From the IMG/VR virus record IMGVR_UViG_3300024313_000004, positions 1-64,000 of that record: a stretch of 64,000 bases of DNA, one strand, 5' to 3'. Below, one piece after another: positions 27,112-35,245 of this stretch; position 1 is the stretch's first letter, and each line of letters starts with the position of its first letter. The notes beneath the pieces were generated by a model that did no database searches, was not told where the DNA came from, and saw only the letters and a list, made by a program, of their open reading frames with translations. The stretch comes from a virus. A program made the position numbers and the translations under genes.

Positions 27112-27744
27112 TTATTCGTAATTTAATTTCATTATCGGTCTTCCTGTATCCAATGAGCAACCACCACTTGGATAAGTCGTATCAGTTCTTTTATATGCAA
27201 CTGATCCCGTTTTGTTTTCAATATCAAATCTTGGTCCACCAAAGTCATAACTACCATCTCTATTTTCCCACCAAATAACTATATTATCTGTTCCATTCCA
27301 AGTAAAATTAGTTCCGAAACTATAGTCTATCCAAGTATTTAATTCAGCACTTGTGTATGTTTTAGAAAATGAGAATTTAACATTTGTTGTATCTGTTAAA
27401 GTTTCTGAACTCATATCTACTGTTGGTAAAGCACCAGTCCAATTTGCTTTAGAACCGATATGTGCCATATAAATACGATTAGTAAACATTGTAAAAGATG
27501 GATCTGACATATCACCAAAATAAAGTTCTAATGATGTGAAATCAACTGACCCACCAATTGATGATAATTCAGATGCTTCAATTATCCACGCAGAAAATGA
27601 ATAGTCATACGCAAATGCAAATGGTGCTAATCCTAATGAACCACCACCTGGTGTTCCTGGTGTCCCTAATTGTATTGTTCCTGGTGGAATCGGACCACCA
27701 CTTAGTAATTGTCCGATCATTCCTGGTAATATACTATTCATCAT
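27112..27744 (-). CDS. Putative virion adhesin/fibre-tip protein, 210 aa (paralogue of 62059-62669)
   Basis: The N-terminus MMNSILPGMIGQLLSGG matches [15 protein letters not shown] at 62059. A Gly/Pro-rich tract (GTPGTPGGGSLG) follows, then a beta-rich domain with the shared signature NGTDNIVIWWENRDGSYDFG (NGVDNLMVVWENRDGS in the paralogue). The C-terminus has a Cys in GGCSLDTGRP. The paralogue lies directly behind the main tail fibre, so a receptor-contact or fibre-tip role is inferred. It starts at a TAATGATG junction with the upstream small gene. Confidence 0.55.
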   Translation of the reverse strand: MMNSILPGMIGQLLSGGPIPPGTIQLGTPGTPGGGSLGLAPFAFAYDYSFSAWIIEASELSSIGGSVDFTSLELYFGDMSDPSFTMFTNRIYMAHIGSKANWTGALPTVDMSSETLTDTTNVKFSFSKTYTSAELNTWIDYSFGTNFTWNGTDNIVIWWENRDGSYDFGGPRFDIENKTGSVAYKRTDTTYPSGGCSLDTGRPIMKLNYE

Positions 27745-27968
27745 TATGCGAAAACTATTTTTTTAACGGGAAAGTACCATTGACTTCGGATATATTTTTC
27801 CAAAAAAATATTAGCTCTTCTTCTTTGTTCTTCTGATGATATTGTCTTCATGTTATTATACTTTTTCTTTCTACATTTTTCGTATTTATCCTTATCATTT
27901 TTAAGATTTATCCAACCTTTCTTAGCGGCATTTGATACTTCCTCGGAGTTTTTATAATAACTCATCAT
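27744..27968 (-). CDS. Basic protein, possible homing-endonuclease fragment, 74 aa
   Basis: The product (MMSYYKNSEEVSNAAKKGWI, then a Lys/Arg-rich helix and SSEEQRRRANIFLEKYIRS) has the helical, basic look of DNA-binding tails of phage homing endonucleases. Upstream, in the same frame, coding continues (NIRAYQRPLNW) to near an ATG at 28020-28018 that is out of frame by one base at AGAGAATTT. An originally longer gene starting at 28020 is therefore likely. The family call is weak. Confidence 0.4.
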   Translation of the reverse strand: MMSYYKNSEEVSNAAKKGWINLKNDKDKYEKCRKKKYNNMKTISSEEQRRRANIFLEKYIRSQWYFPVKKIVFA

Positions 27969-28024
27969 CCAATTTAAAGGTCTTTGATATGCTCTAATAT
28001 TTATAGATAAATTCTCTCATAATT

Positions 28025-28035
28025 TATATATTAAA
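28025..28035 (-). promoter_or_regulatory. Candidate phage promoter box inside the helicase interruption
   Basis: TTTAATATATA reads into the inserted cassette (28020-26886), so the insertion would be transcribed independently of the helicase fragment upstream. Confidence 0.45.
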
Positions 28036-28058
28036 TTTACACTTACTCTGTTGTAAAG

Positions 28059-29528
28059 TCATTTATATTTTTTTATAAAGTCATCATCGATATCGTCATC
28101 AGGTGTTATATCACAAGCTTTCTTATATGTACCGTCTGATAATAATATTTCAAAGTTAGATTTAAACTCAATTTCATAGTCACCAAAATTAAGTATAGTA
28201 TATTCAACCTTCTCTTTGGTTATTTCCATCTGTTTCTTTATTTCTTCCCTTTTTCTACCCTTTACTTCACCATCTATATAAAAGAATTCTTTATCTGGTA
28301 TTTCATTTTTAAGTTTATCAAAAATTCTTTGACCATTTTCTATTGTGTGAAAAAGTAATAAGGTATTATTTGTACACTTCTGTACAATGTTTCTTATAAA
28401 ATCTAACCTCTTATCCGATTGGTGTATAAATCTTTTCTCAAAATCGAATGCTGCTTTACCATCTCCACTTTTTCTAACAAGTTTTAATCTATCGTTAAAT
28501 TCACTGTGGTTATGATTCATTAAAACAACTCTAATATCCATCGGAGTAATTATACCCTTTTTCTTTAACTCATCTGCACTCACTTCTGTTATTTTTGGAC
28601 CTAAAACAGATTGTATTGTTAGTATTTCACAAGTATCTTCTAATGGAAATGTACCAGAAACACCAAATCTACAGTAAGCATTCCCAAAAGTATATTCTAA
28701 TATTTTAGTAATAGTTTTTGCTTTTGCACCATGTGCCTCATCTGTCGCGATTGTGTGAAATTGCTCGAAGAAATCTTTAGGCCATTTTTCGAGTGATTGA
28801 TATGTACCAATATAGATATTTGGATTTTCGGTACCTGAGAACTTTCTAGGTCTATCTGACATTACTTCTTCGACTCTTGTTATACAAGGTATGTGACCTG
28901 ATGATAATTCTGTTGTATTTTTTTCTTTCATTTCTAAAAGATTATTTATACCATAATTATATTCTATAATATTATCATAGAATTGTGTTACAAGTGTTAT
29001 AGATGGAACAATGATAAGTATCTTAGCATCTGGTTCTATATTTAGAAATGTATAGAACATTACTATGGATATAATAAGTGATTTACCACCTGATGTTGCA
29101 ACTTCTGCCATACAATATCTATTCTTTAGTATTTTATATGCCGCTTCTACTTGGTGATCATATGGCATAAATGGTACCCATTCTCCTTCTTTATTTTTAA
29201 CTTTATGTGTTTTGAAAAAATCTTTACAGAAGTCTTTTACTTTCTCTAAAGTAACATCTCTGTTTATCGGGAAATCTAATTTATTTTCTAATATAAAAGG
29301 CATTTCAATTTCTTTACAACCTCTCATTGCCTCTTTCCATAGACCTAGATTTATTCTACCATTCTTAAAGAATGTAATGTTTCCATCCCATGCACCAACT
29401 TTAACTGCTGGGTGATATCTCCAACCTTTTACCTTTCGTGTAAGCCAAAGTTGCATTTGGTGATATTCGATTCTTGTTGCATCCGATACTACTATTTCTT
29501 CTGTCTCTTTATCATATCTAAATTTCAT
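28059..29528 (-). CDS. uvsW: UvsW-like DNA helicase, N-terminal fragment with Hint-like tail, 489 aa
   Basis: The order of elements is: a UvsW-type N-terminal domain (LWLTRKVKGWRYHPAVKVGA), Walker A in ATSGGKSLIISI, Walker B in IATDEAHGAKA, motif III in FGVSGTFPLE, and a helicase-2 start LLLFHTIENGQRIF with YIDGEVKGRKREEIKKQMEI. UvsW-type helicases unwind branched and R-loop DNA at replication and recombination. After ITKE (about residue 434) the helicase sequence stops and a tail reads FEILLSDGTYKKACDITPDD, which resembles the Hint fold of inteins. Motifs V and VI are on the separate fragment at 26353. Confidence 0.8.
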   Translation of the reverse strand: MKFRYDKETEEIVVSDATRIEYHQMQLWLTRKVKGWRYHPAVKVGAWDGNITFFKNGRINLGLWKEAMRGCKEIEMPFILENKLDFPINRDVTLEKVKDFCKDFFKTHKVKNKEGEWVPFMPYDHQVEAAYKILKNRYCMAEVATSGGKSLIISIVMFYTFLNIEPDAKILIIVPSITLVTQFYDNIIEYNYGINNLLEMKEKNTTELSSGHIPCITRVEEVMSDRPRKFSGTENPNIYIGTYQSLEKWPKDFFEQFHTIATDEAHGAKAKTITKILEYTFGNAYCRFGVSGTFPLEDTCEILTIQSVLGPKITEVSADELKKKGIITPMDIRVVLMNHNHSEFNDRLKLVRKSGDGKAAFDFEKRFIHQSDKRLDFIRNIVQKCTNNTLLLFHTIENGQRIFDKLKNEIPDKEFFYIDGEVKGRKREEIKKQMEITKEKVEYTILNFGDYEIEFKSNFEILLSDGTYKKACDITPDDDIDDDFIKKYK

Positions 29529-29640
29529 CTATAAAAGTGAATATTTTTATTTCATGTTATATATTATAAATTGGTTATAGTTTAATAATTAAGGGGAGTT
29601 ATGATATATTATATATACAAAAAATAAAAAAATCATAATT

Positions 29641-30033
29641 ATGAAAAAGTTAATATCATTCTTTAAAAGAATTTTTTCAAAAAAGGAAAAAATTTCAAAT
29701 GTTAAAGGAAAAGTTTCAAATGTTGTTGAAGATGTTAAAGAAATTGTAAAAGAGGTTAAAGAAATTGTAAAAGAAGAACCTACTGACCAAATTGAGAAAA
29801 GATTCGTAGAAGTTGCGGATGATAAAAAAGTAACGGCAAAGGAAATTAAAGAAAAAGTTAAAAAGCCTGCTGCTAAAAAGCCTGCGGCTAAAAAACCTGC
29901 TGCTAAAAAGCCTGCGGCTAAAAAACCTGCTGCTAAAAAGCCTGCTAAAAAGGTAGATTCTGAAACTACAGAGGTAAAAAAGAAGCCCGCAAGAAGAAAA
30001 CCAGCTACTAAGAAACCAAAAAATGATGAATAA
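29641..30033 (+). CDS. Lysine-rich histone H1-like protein with KKPAA repeats, 130 aa
   Basis: The first ~80 residues form a charged helix (KEIVKEVKEIVKEEPTDQIE). From residue ~75 a repeat K-K-P-A-A occurs about six times, with nearly identical 15- and 30-nt DNA units, followed by KKPARRKPATKKPKNDE. The composition is that of bacterial H1-like proteins that bind DNA non-specifically. Probable roles are DNA condensation in the head or on replicating DNA. An A-rich leader and a terminator at 30052 make this a single-gene unit. Confidence 0.7.
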   Translation: MKKLISFFKRIFSKKEKISNVKGKVSNVVEDVKEIVKEVKEIVKEEPTDQIEKRFVEVADDKKVTAKEIKEKVKKPAAKKPAAKKPAAKKPAAKKPAAKKPAKKVDSETTEVKKKPARRKPATKKPKNDE

Positions 30034-30051
30034 TCATTCTTCTAAAAAATT

Positions 30052-30082
30052 AAAGCCGATCAAATTTTTGATCGGCTTTTTT
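30052..30082 (+). terminator. Intrinsic terminator
   Basis: AAAGCCGATCAAA pairs with TTTGATCGGCTTT, followed by a T run, just after the H1-like gene. Confidence 0.8.
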
Positions 30083-30094
30083 GATGTTAGTATT

Positions 30095-30748
30095 TTAGAA
30101 AGGAAGGTCGTTCTTTTCTAAGTGTGTTTCTGGGTTGTAAATGTGTAAAGAGATTCTATCAATCTTATTGGGACTTTCTATACCATTTAGTTCAAACCAA
30201 GAATCTATGTTTGTTTTTACTCCTTTGTAAAGAGTTTTTGGTAGCTTACGGTCTCTTGAAAACCCATCAGGAGATATTGCATCAATCATAAAGTAAAAAT
30301 CCGTATTATCAATCATTTCAAGCTTTGAGAAAGCATCCTTTATATCTTCTTTGACTTCTTCGATGCTTTTATGTCTGAGTCTTTTCATCTTTATAATAAA
30401 CTCTCCTTTATCGTCATTTGAATCCTCATTCACTACATCCGTGTTGTCTATCAAATCTCTTATACAATCCTTTATCTCATCCTCATCAGAGTTTATTCGA
30501 AACATCTTGAAGAAGTCTTCGAATGAATCCTCGTTTTTAACATTTTGCTGCCAATGTATCATGGAATCCGTGTTCATACAAGAAATTAGATTTTTTAATT
30601 TCTTTCTAGTGTTAGAAGTGTATTTCTCGGATTGTAAAAGCTCTATAAGAGGTTTTACCTTTTCCCAATCTTCTGTAGATACCGTAGCATGTGGCATAAA
30701 ATCTTTATCTACATTAGATTCTGTTATTAACTTTGAGAACTTTTTCAT
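30095..30748 (-). CDS. Leader-bearing hypothetical protein, 217 aa
   Basis: An ATG exists at 30754 (MFMKKF), but the second at 30748 gives the standard leader MKKFSKLITES, and the promoter-like box at 30753-30764 overlaps the first ATG. The body is helical and acidic (INSDEDEIKDCIRDLIDNTD) with a C-terminal beta segment (DRISLHIYNPETHLE). No catalytic motif is visible. It is a candidate head-packaged protein. Confidence 0.55.
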   Translation of the reverse strand: MKKFSKLITESNVDKDFMPHATVSTEDWEKVKPLIELLQSEKYTSNTRKKLKNLISCMNTDSMIHWQQNVKNEDSFEDFFKMFRINSDEDEIKDCIRDLIDNTDVVNEDSNDDKGEFIIKMKRLRHKSIEEVKEDIKDAFSKLEMIDNTDFYFMIDAISPDGFSRDRKLPKTLYKGVKTNIDSWFELNGIESPNKIDRISLHIYNPETHLEKNDLPF

Positions 30749-30752
30749 AAAC

Positions 30753-30764
30753 ATATATATTAAA
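30753..30764 (-). promoter_or_regulatory. Candidate phage promoter box
   Basis: ATTTAATATATA overlaps the first of two possible start codons of the 217-aa gene, supporting use of the second (30748). Confidence 0.4.
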
Positions 30765-30765
30765 T

Positions 30766-30795
30766 AAAAAAGCCTCGTTTTATCGAGGCTTTTTT
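30766..30795 (-). terminator. Intrinsic terminator with stop codon in its loop
   Basis: AAAAAAGCCTCG (30766-30777) pairs with CGAGGCTTTTTT (30784-30795). The stop of the leftward 150-aa gene (30780-30782) lies in the loop. Confidence 0.75.
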
Positions 30796-31232
30796 ATTAT
30801 GTTTAGAACATCGTCTATCTTTTTGTTTCTTTCTTCTCTTGTTCTTCTCTGTTCATCGAACACATTGGCGGACCTGAAACTTATAGACCCGTCGTTTGCC
30901 TTTAGTATGTCGTAGAAGTAAGTTATACTCGATTCGATAGATTCGGATCTCAGTATGTAGCCGATACATGTTTGTAAATCTTGAAACTTCAATGTTTGTG
31001 TCGCCACCGATTTTTTAATTAGCTTGTTGTTTACTACTTCACTAAATTCAAAAATCGGTGCGTCTGATATGTGGTCTATTCTTTCATGTACTTGTTCAAA
31101 GAAGTCTTCCAATTCTTGATCCGTAAGAGTACCTGAGTCCAAATATAACTTTTTTCTCAAAGAATTTTTAGACTTTACGTCTTTTATCAGTTCTTTAATC
31201 TTATCATCTTTTGATAGTTGTGTAAGATCCAT
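30780..31232 (-). CDS. Hypothetical protein, 150 aa
   Basis: This is a soluble, mostly helical protein (TLTDQELEDFFEQVHERIDH; C-terminal RRTREERNKKIDDVLNII). It lies 5 bp downstream of the ClpP-like gene on the same strand and is terminated by a hairpin whose loop holds its stop codon. Synonymous codon choice is richer in G/C than in the neighbours. It may be an adaptor or partner of the ClpP-like protease by position only. Confidence 0.55.
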   Translation of the reverse strand: MDLTQLSKDDKIKELIKDVKSKNSLRKKLYLDSGTLTDQELEDFFEQVHERIDHISDAPIFEFSEVVNNKLIKKSVATQTLKFQDLQTCIGYILRSESIESSITYFYDILKANDGSISFRSANVFDEQRRTREERNKKIDDVLNIIKKPR

Positions 31233-31237
31233 TCATG

Positions 31238-31912
31238 TTACTTTCTTTTTTGTATGATTTCGTCAATCATTCCATATTTCTTAGCTTCCGTGGCAGTCAT
31301 CCAATAATCTCTATCACCATCTTTATGAACTTTATCATATACTTGGCCGGTAGTATCAGAGATTATTTCATAAAGTTCCTTTTTCAAAGAGTTTATTTCT
31401 TTTGATTCTATTTCTATATCAACTGCTTGTGAATACCCAAGATAACCAAGTGGTTGATGGATCATGGTCCTACTTCTTTTAAGAGCTTTTCTTTTACCTT
31501 TTGTTCCTGAACAAAGTATTACAGCAGCCATAGAAGCAGCAAGTCCTGTATTTACGGTGATGATGTCTGGCTTAACAAAATCCATAACATCTAATAACCC
31601 TAATCCAGAATAAACCGAACCTCCTCCCGAGTCGATGTATATTTTGATATCTTTGTCACTTTCCATTTCAAGATAAAGAAGTTGTGCCTTTATTATATTA
31701 CACACATAGTCATCTACGTCTGTAGATAAGAATATGATTCTATCTTCTAATAACTTAGAGAAGATGTCTACGGACATCCCATTACTTTCTAATAGATATG
31801 GAGTATTATTATTTTGAGTCCTTGATACTTTTTTAAAGTAGTCATCAAACACAGAGCTAGATATGTTATTATCTCTCATATGTGACTTCAATATTCGGGT
31901 ATTTCTATCCAT
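31238..31912 (-). CDS. clpP: ClpP-like serine protease, 224 aa
   Basis: All ClpP hallmarks are present: DRIIFLSTDV, IKIYIDSGGGSVYSGLGLLD, the catalytic Ser in GLAASMAAVILCSG, the catalytic His in RTMIHQP and the Asp in DRDYWMTATEAKKYGMID. ClpP forms a barrel that degrades proteins; phage copies can also serve in capsid maturation. An unusual N-terminal extension of ~50 residues precedes the ClpP core. No Clp ATPase gene is visible in this window, so it may work with host ClpX/ClpA or act without an unfoldase. Confidence 0.85.
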   Translation of the reverse strand: MDRNTRILKSHMRDNNISSSVFDDYFKKVSRTQNNNTPYLLESNGMSVDIFSKLLEDRIIFLSTDVDDYVCNIIKAQLLYLEMESDKDIKIYIDSGGGSVYSGLGLLDVMDFVKPDIITVNTGLAASMAAVILCSGTKGKRKALKRSRTMIHQPLGYLGYSQAVDIEIESKEINSLKKELYEIISDTTGQVYDKVHKDGDRDYWMTATEAKKYGMIDEIIQKRK

Positions 31913-31952
31913 TTATTTGGTTTTCTTTTTTTATAAAAAAACGGATTGAAAG

Positions 31953-31989
31953 TTTAATATATAATGTAGTTATAAATTTAATATATACA
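31953..31989 (+). promoter_or_regulatory. Two tandem copies of the candidate promoter box
   Basis: TTTAATATATAA (31953-31964) and TTTAATATATACA (31977-31989) lie 24 nt apart upstream of the acidic-protein gene at 32009. The duplication suggests strong expression. Confidence 0.5.
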
Positions 31990-32008
31990 AAAAAAAGAAT
32001 AAATATAT

Positions 32009-32284
32009 ATGAAAACTAAAGTAGAAATAAACGGATACGAGATTGAGATCGAAGAGAAAGATGGTCTTATTTCAGTAACAGCAACCTTTGATGACGAAGT
32101 AGTTGAAGAATTCCAAATTGAAACGGAAGAAGGTGAAGAAGGTCAAGAGGAAGTTCAAGGATTTGATGAATTCGGTCAAGACGAGGAAGAAGATTTTGGT
32201 CAAGACGAGGATGAAGAGTTAGAAGATGAAGAGTTAGATAGTAAATTAGAGTCTTTCCAATCTTTCATCAACAAGAAAAAATAA
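32009..32284 (+). CDS. Very acidic small protein, 91 aa (scaffold/core-like)
   Basis: The first ~35 residues are a beta-hairpin-like domain (VEINGYEIEIEEKDGLISVT). The rest is extremely Glu/Asp/Gln-rich (EEGEEGQEEVQGFDEFGQDE). The C-terminus, LESFQSFINKKK, resembles the leader motif found at N-termini elsewhere. Small acidic proteins of this kind occur in T4-type prohead cores (gp67). Two promoter boxes upstream imply high expression. The assignment as a core protein is inference. Confidence 0.5.
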   Translation: MKTKVEINGYEIEIEEKDGLISVTATFDDEVVEEFQIETEEGEEGQEEVQGFDEFGQDEEEDFGQDEDEELEDEELDSKLESFQSFINKKK

Positions 32285-32297
32285 TATAATTATTATG

Positions 32298-33341
32298 ATG
32301 ATTAAAAAGTTTAATCAATATATTAAAGAAGATAATACAGGGGATAGACATCTCCTGTATTATGCTTTTGACTGGGATGATAATATTTTAAATATGACTA
32401 CGGTTATTCACATGGAACACTTAATTGATGGTGAATGGTTACCTGAGGATGTATCAACTTCTAAATTTGCAGAAGTTAGATCTGATAAAGATAACTGGAG
32501 AATTTTAGGTAATGATCCTGAACAAGCATTCTCTGAGTTTAGAGATAATGGACCAAGAGGTCAAGTTGCATTTTTAGAAGATGTTAAAGATTCTATTTCA
32601 AATAAGAAATTTGGACCGGCTTGGAATGATTTTATTGAGTGTTTAGTAAATGGTTCTCTTTTTTCAATAATAACTGCTAGAGGACATGAATCTGAGGCAA
32701 TGAGAACTGGTATTGAGTGGATATTAGATAATGTTTTATCTGAAGAAAGGATTTATGAGATGTATAATAACTTAATGAAGTTTGCTTATCTATTTAAACA
32801 TAATAAAGAATTTGATAGAATACTTAAAGAACAACCATCTAAAAATGAATTATTTAAAGTTTATTTAGATAATTGTGATTTTGTTGGTGTTTCTGCACCA
32901 TCAAGAGGTGGATCACCATCAAATCCTGAAAAGGCAAAAGAAGATGCACTTTTAATTTTTATTGACCGTGTAGATAAATTTGCATCATCAATAGGATATA
33001 AGGCTAAAGTTGGATTCTCTGATGATGATTTAGGTAATGTTAAACATATTGAAGATTTAACTGATAATATTCATCATGAACAATTTCCAAATCTATTATC
33101 ATTTGTAGTTAAGGGTACAAAAGATCCAGAAAACATAACAAAGAAAGTGAGAACTTTTGATGAATTTAAAGAGAGTCAGGATCCAATGGCGTCTAGTACG
33201 ATATCTATGCAAACTCCAAATGCAGCAATGTCTGGAGAATTAGATAGTAAAGATCCATATATTAAAGGAATGATTACACAATCTAAAAATTTAGCAAAAA
33301 CATCTAGAAAAATATTTGGTAAGAATAAAAAAAAAGATTAG
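32298..33341 (+). CDS. Leader-bearing HAD-like protein, 347 aa
   Basis: The second of two ATGs (32295, 32298) gives the leader MIKKFNQYIKE. The catalytic HAD-type motif AFDWDDNILNMTT (DxD) follows at about residues 23-35, then a motif II-like SIITARGHESEAM and an acidic motif VGFSDDDLGNVKHI. HAD enzymes are phosphatases or phosphotransferases. Near the C-terminus VRTFDEFKESQDP repeats the leader style. It ends in a basic KNKKKD tail. This is a putative head-packaged phosphatase; the substrate is unknown. Confidence 0.65.
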   Translation: MIKKFNQYIKEDNTGDRHLLYYAFDWDDNILNMTTVIHMEHLIDGEWLPEDVSTSKFAEVRSDKDNWRILGNDPEQAFSEFRDNGPRGQVAFLEDVKDSISNKKFGPAWNDFIECLVNGSLFSIITARGHESEAMRTGIEWILDNVLSEERIYEMYNNLMKFAYLFKHNKEFDRILKEQPSKNELFKVYLDNCDFVGVSAPSRGGSPSNPEKAKEDALLIFIDRVDKFASSIGYKAKVGFSDDDLGNVKHIEDLTDNIHHEQFPNLLSFVVKGTKDPENITKKVRTFDEFKESQDPMASSTISMQTPNAAMSGELDSKDPYIKGMITQSKNLAKTSRKIFGKNKKKD

Positions 33342-33361
33342 GTAATAGAAATATTACAAAG

Positions 33362-33393
33362 AAAAATCCACCTAAAAAATAGGTGGATTTTTT
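33362..33393 (+). terminator. Intrinsic terminator
   Basis: AAAAATCCACCT and AGGTGGATTTTT form a stem with an A-rich loop and a T run, directly after the HAD-like gene. Confidence 0.8.
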
Positions 33394-33406
33394 TATATAT
33401 AGAAAT

Positions 33407-35245
33407 ATGAGACTAAACAAATACTCCGAATTTATATTAGAAAATAGTAATACTATGATGATATTCTACTCTACTGAGTTTAGGAATATACTAACTAAAA
33501 TTGCATTAAATGATAGTAAAATTTCACCTACACAAACAATTGCTAGAATACTTCTAAGTATTGAAAATAAAGATGATATACAAGATACTTATACTTTGAT
33601 AGATAAAACCGATAAGAATGATATGATTTCATATGTTCAGACAAGTAGATTCTATAGAGAATTTCCAGAAGAAAATCTAAAGAAGTCTGGAGAAACATTT
33701 GTAAAGGGTAGTAAGTTCTGGAAAAGTGGAAGAACTCCACAGTATAGTATAGGAAGATGGGTAAGACACGTCTTTAATGATGTTCGTAAAACTCCTATAA
33801 GAGATAAGGATCTTGAAGAATTTGTAAATGATTACAAATCTACATACGATAAAATGTTAAATGTATCTAAGACTTTTGAAATAGTTAAAGGTGAAGACAT
33901 AAGATATTGGTATTTAGTAGATAATTATGATGAAATTAGGGGACAACTTGGGAGTTCATGTATGAGGTATGAGAAATGTCAACCTTATTTTGATATTTAT
34001 GTTCAAAACCCAGATGTTTGTAGTTTACTTATATTAAAAAATGGTGATAAACTAATAGGAAGAGCTTTATTATGGGTTTTAACCGATGGTAAAAAATTTA
34101 TGGATAGAATCTATACTATAGATGATAGTGATAAAAAATTATTTGAATCATATGGTGATGAGAATGGTTTTTTAAGAGATGGTCGACATGAAGTTAAAGT
34201 AAAAGAAGGAAGATATGATTATTATCCTTATATGGATAATTTTACAAATTATGATTATGAAAAAGGAATATTATCTACTAATATGGATGGTTATAAAATT
34301 TTAATACTACAAAATACAGACGGAAGTGCATCGGATAATGAAGATAGAGTTTGGAGTGATTACCATGGCGAATATATAGATGAGGATGATTCTAGATATT
34401 GTGAGGATATCGATGATTATGTTCATTATGAATGTGCGGTATGGTTAGATTACCTTGGTATATATGTATCGGATAACGCAAGTACCGTATATAGTGAGTA
34501 TACTTCAGATTCCTATTATTCTGAGGATACCGTATATTCTGAATGTATGGAAGATAGTTTACCAATAGAGTTTGTTGATTTAATAGAATTTAAAGTGAGT
34601 GATTCTGGAGACACTGATTATTGTACTAAAGAAATGAAAAAATACTATATGGAAATCGATGGTGTTTATTATTCCAAAAAGAGTTATATAAAGGACCCTT
34701 ACACAGGCGAATATAATTTTAGAGATAAAGTTATTGATGGTAATAGGTATGATAAATCATTAGAATCAAAACTTGAGAGTGAATTTGAAGTGGATGATAA
34801 ATATACACTAAGTGATGGTAGTTTTGATTTTGATAAGTATACAAAGGATCTTAAAGATTTACTTATCAAATACAAACCAAGTAAAGATTTTATTGATAAA
34901 CTTACTACTCCTACTAAATCTGGTGAAATATTGGGTGTGTTAAATGTATCATGTCTTTTACCCGGATTATACGCTTGGATAATTAGAAGTCAAAAAAGTG
35001 GGTCTATAAATGTAAATTACCAAACAAGTGGCGCATTGGCTAATTATAAAAATCAACTTTCTGATATTATATCTGATATGCCGGATGATATTTTTGATGT
35101 TGATAAGAATACAATTACTAGTTTTTATGTCGAGTTATTTAATAATAGATGGCAAAGAAGGAATCTCTTCGAGATATATGATAATATTGATATTAGTACT
35201 TTCCCAACAGAAATATACAAAAGAATTTTACTTTTAAATATATGA
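33407..35245 (+). CDS. Leader-bearing protein with repeated acidic aromatic motifs, 612 aa
   Basis: The start is set at ATG 33407 so that the protein begins MRLNKYSEFILEN; the upstream GTG lies inside the terminator. Residues ~180-290 (GQLGSSCMRYEKCQPYFDIY, LIGRALLWVL, FMDRIYTIDD) resemble a domain of large phage/plasmid PcfJ-like proteins. Residues ~310-390 contain short repeats of the type W-S-D-Y-H-G-E-Y-I and V-Y-S-E-Y, several with acidic and aromatic residues plus Cys. No catalytic motif is known. Its stop overlaps the next start. Confidence 0.6.
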   Translation: MRLNKYSEFILENSNTMMIFYSTEFRNILTKIALNDSKISPTQTIARILLSIENKDDIQDTYTLIDKTDKNDMISYVQTSRFYREFPEENLKKSGETFVKGSKFWKSGRTPQYSIGRWVRHVFNDVRKTPIRDKDLEEFVNDYKSTYDKMLNVSKTFEIVKGEDIRYWYLVDNYDEIRGQLGSSCMRYEKCQPYFDIYVQNPDVCSLLILKNGDKLIGRALLWVLTDGKKFMDRIYTIDDSDKKLFESYGDENGFLRDGRHEVKVKEGRYDYYPYMDNFTNYDYEKGILSTNMDGYKILILQNTDGSASDNEDRVWSDYHGEYIDEDDSRYCEDIDDYVHYECAVWLDYLGIYVSDNASTVYSEYTSDSYYSEDTVYSECMEDSLPIEFVDLIEFKVSDSGDTDYCTKEMKKYYMEIDGVYYSKKSYIKDPYTGEYNFRDKVIDGNRYDKSLESKLESEFEVDDKYTLSDGSFDFDKYTKDLKDLLIKYKPSKDFIDKLTTPTKSGEILGVLNVSCLLPGLYAWIIRSQKSGSINVNYQTSGALANYKNQLSDIISDMPDDIFDVDKNTITSFYVELFNNRWQRRNLFEIYDNIDISTFPTEIYKRILLLNI

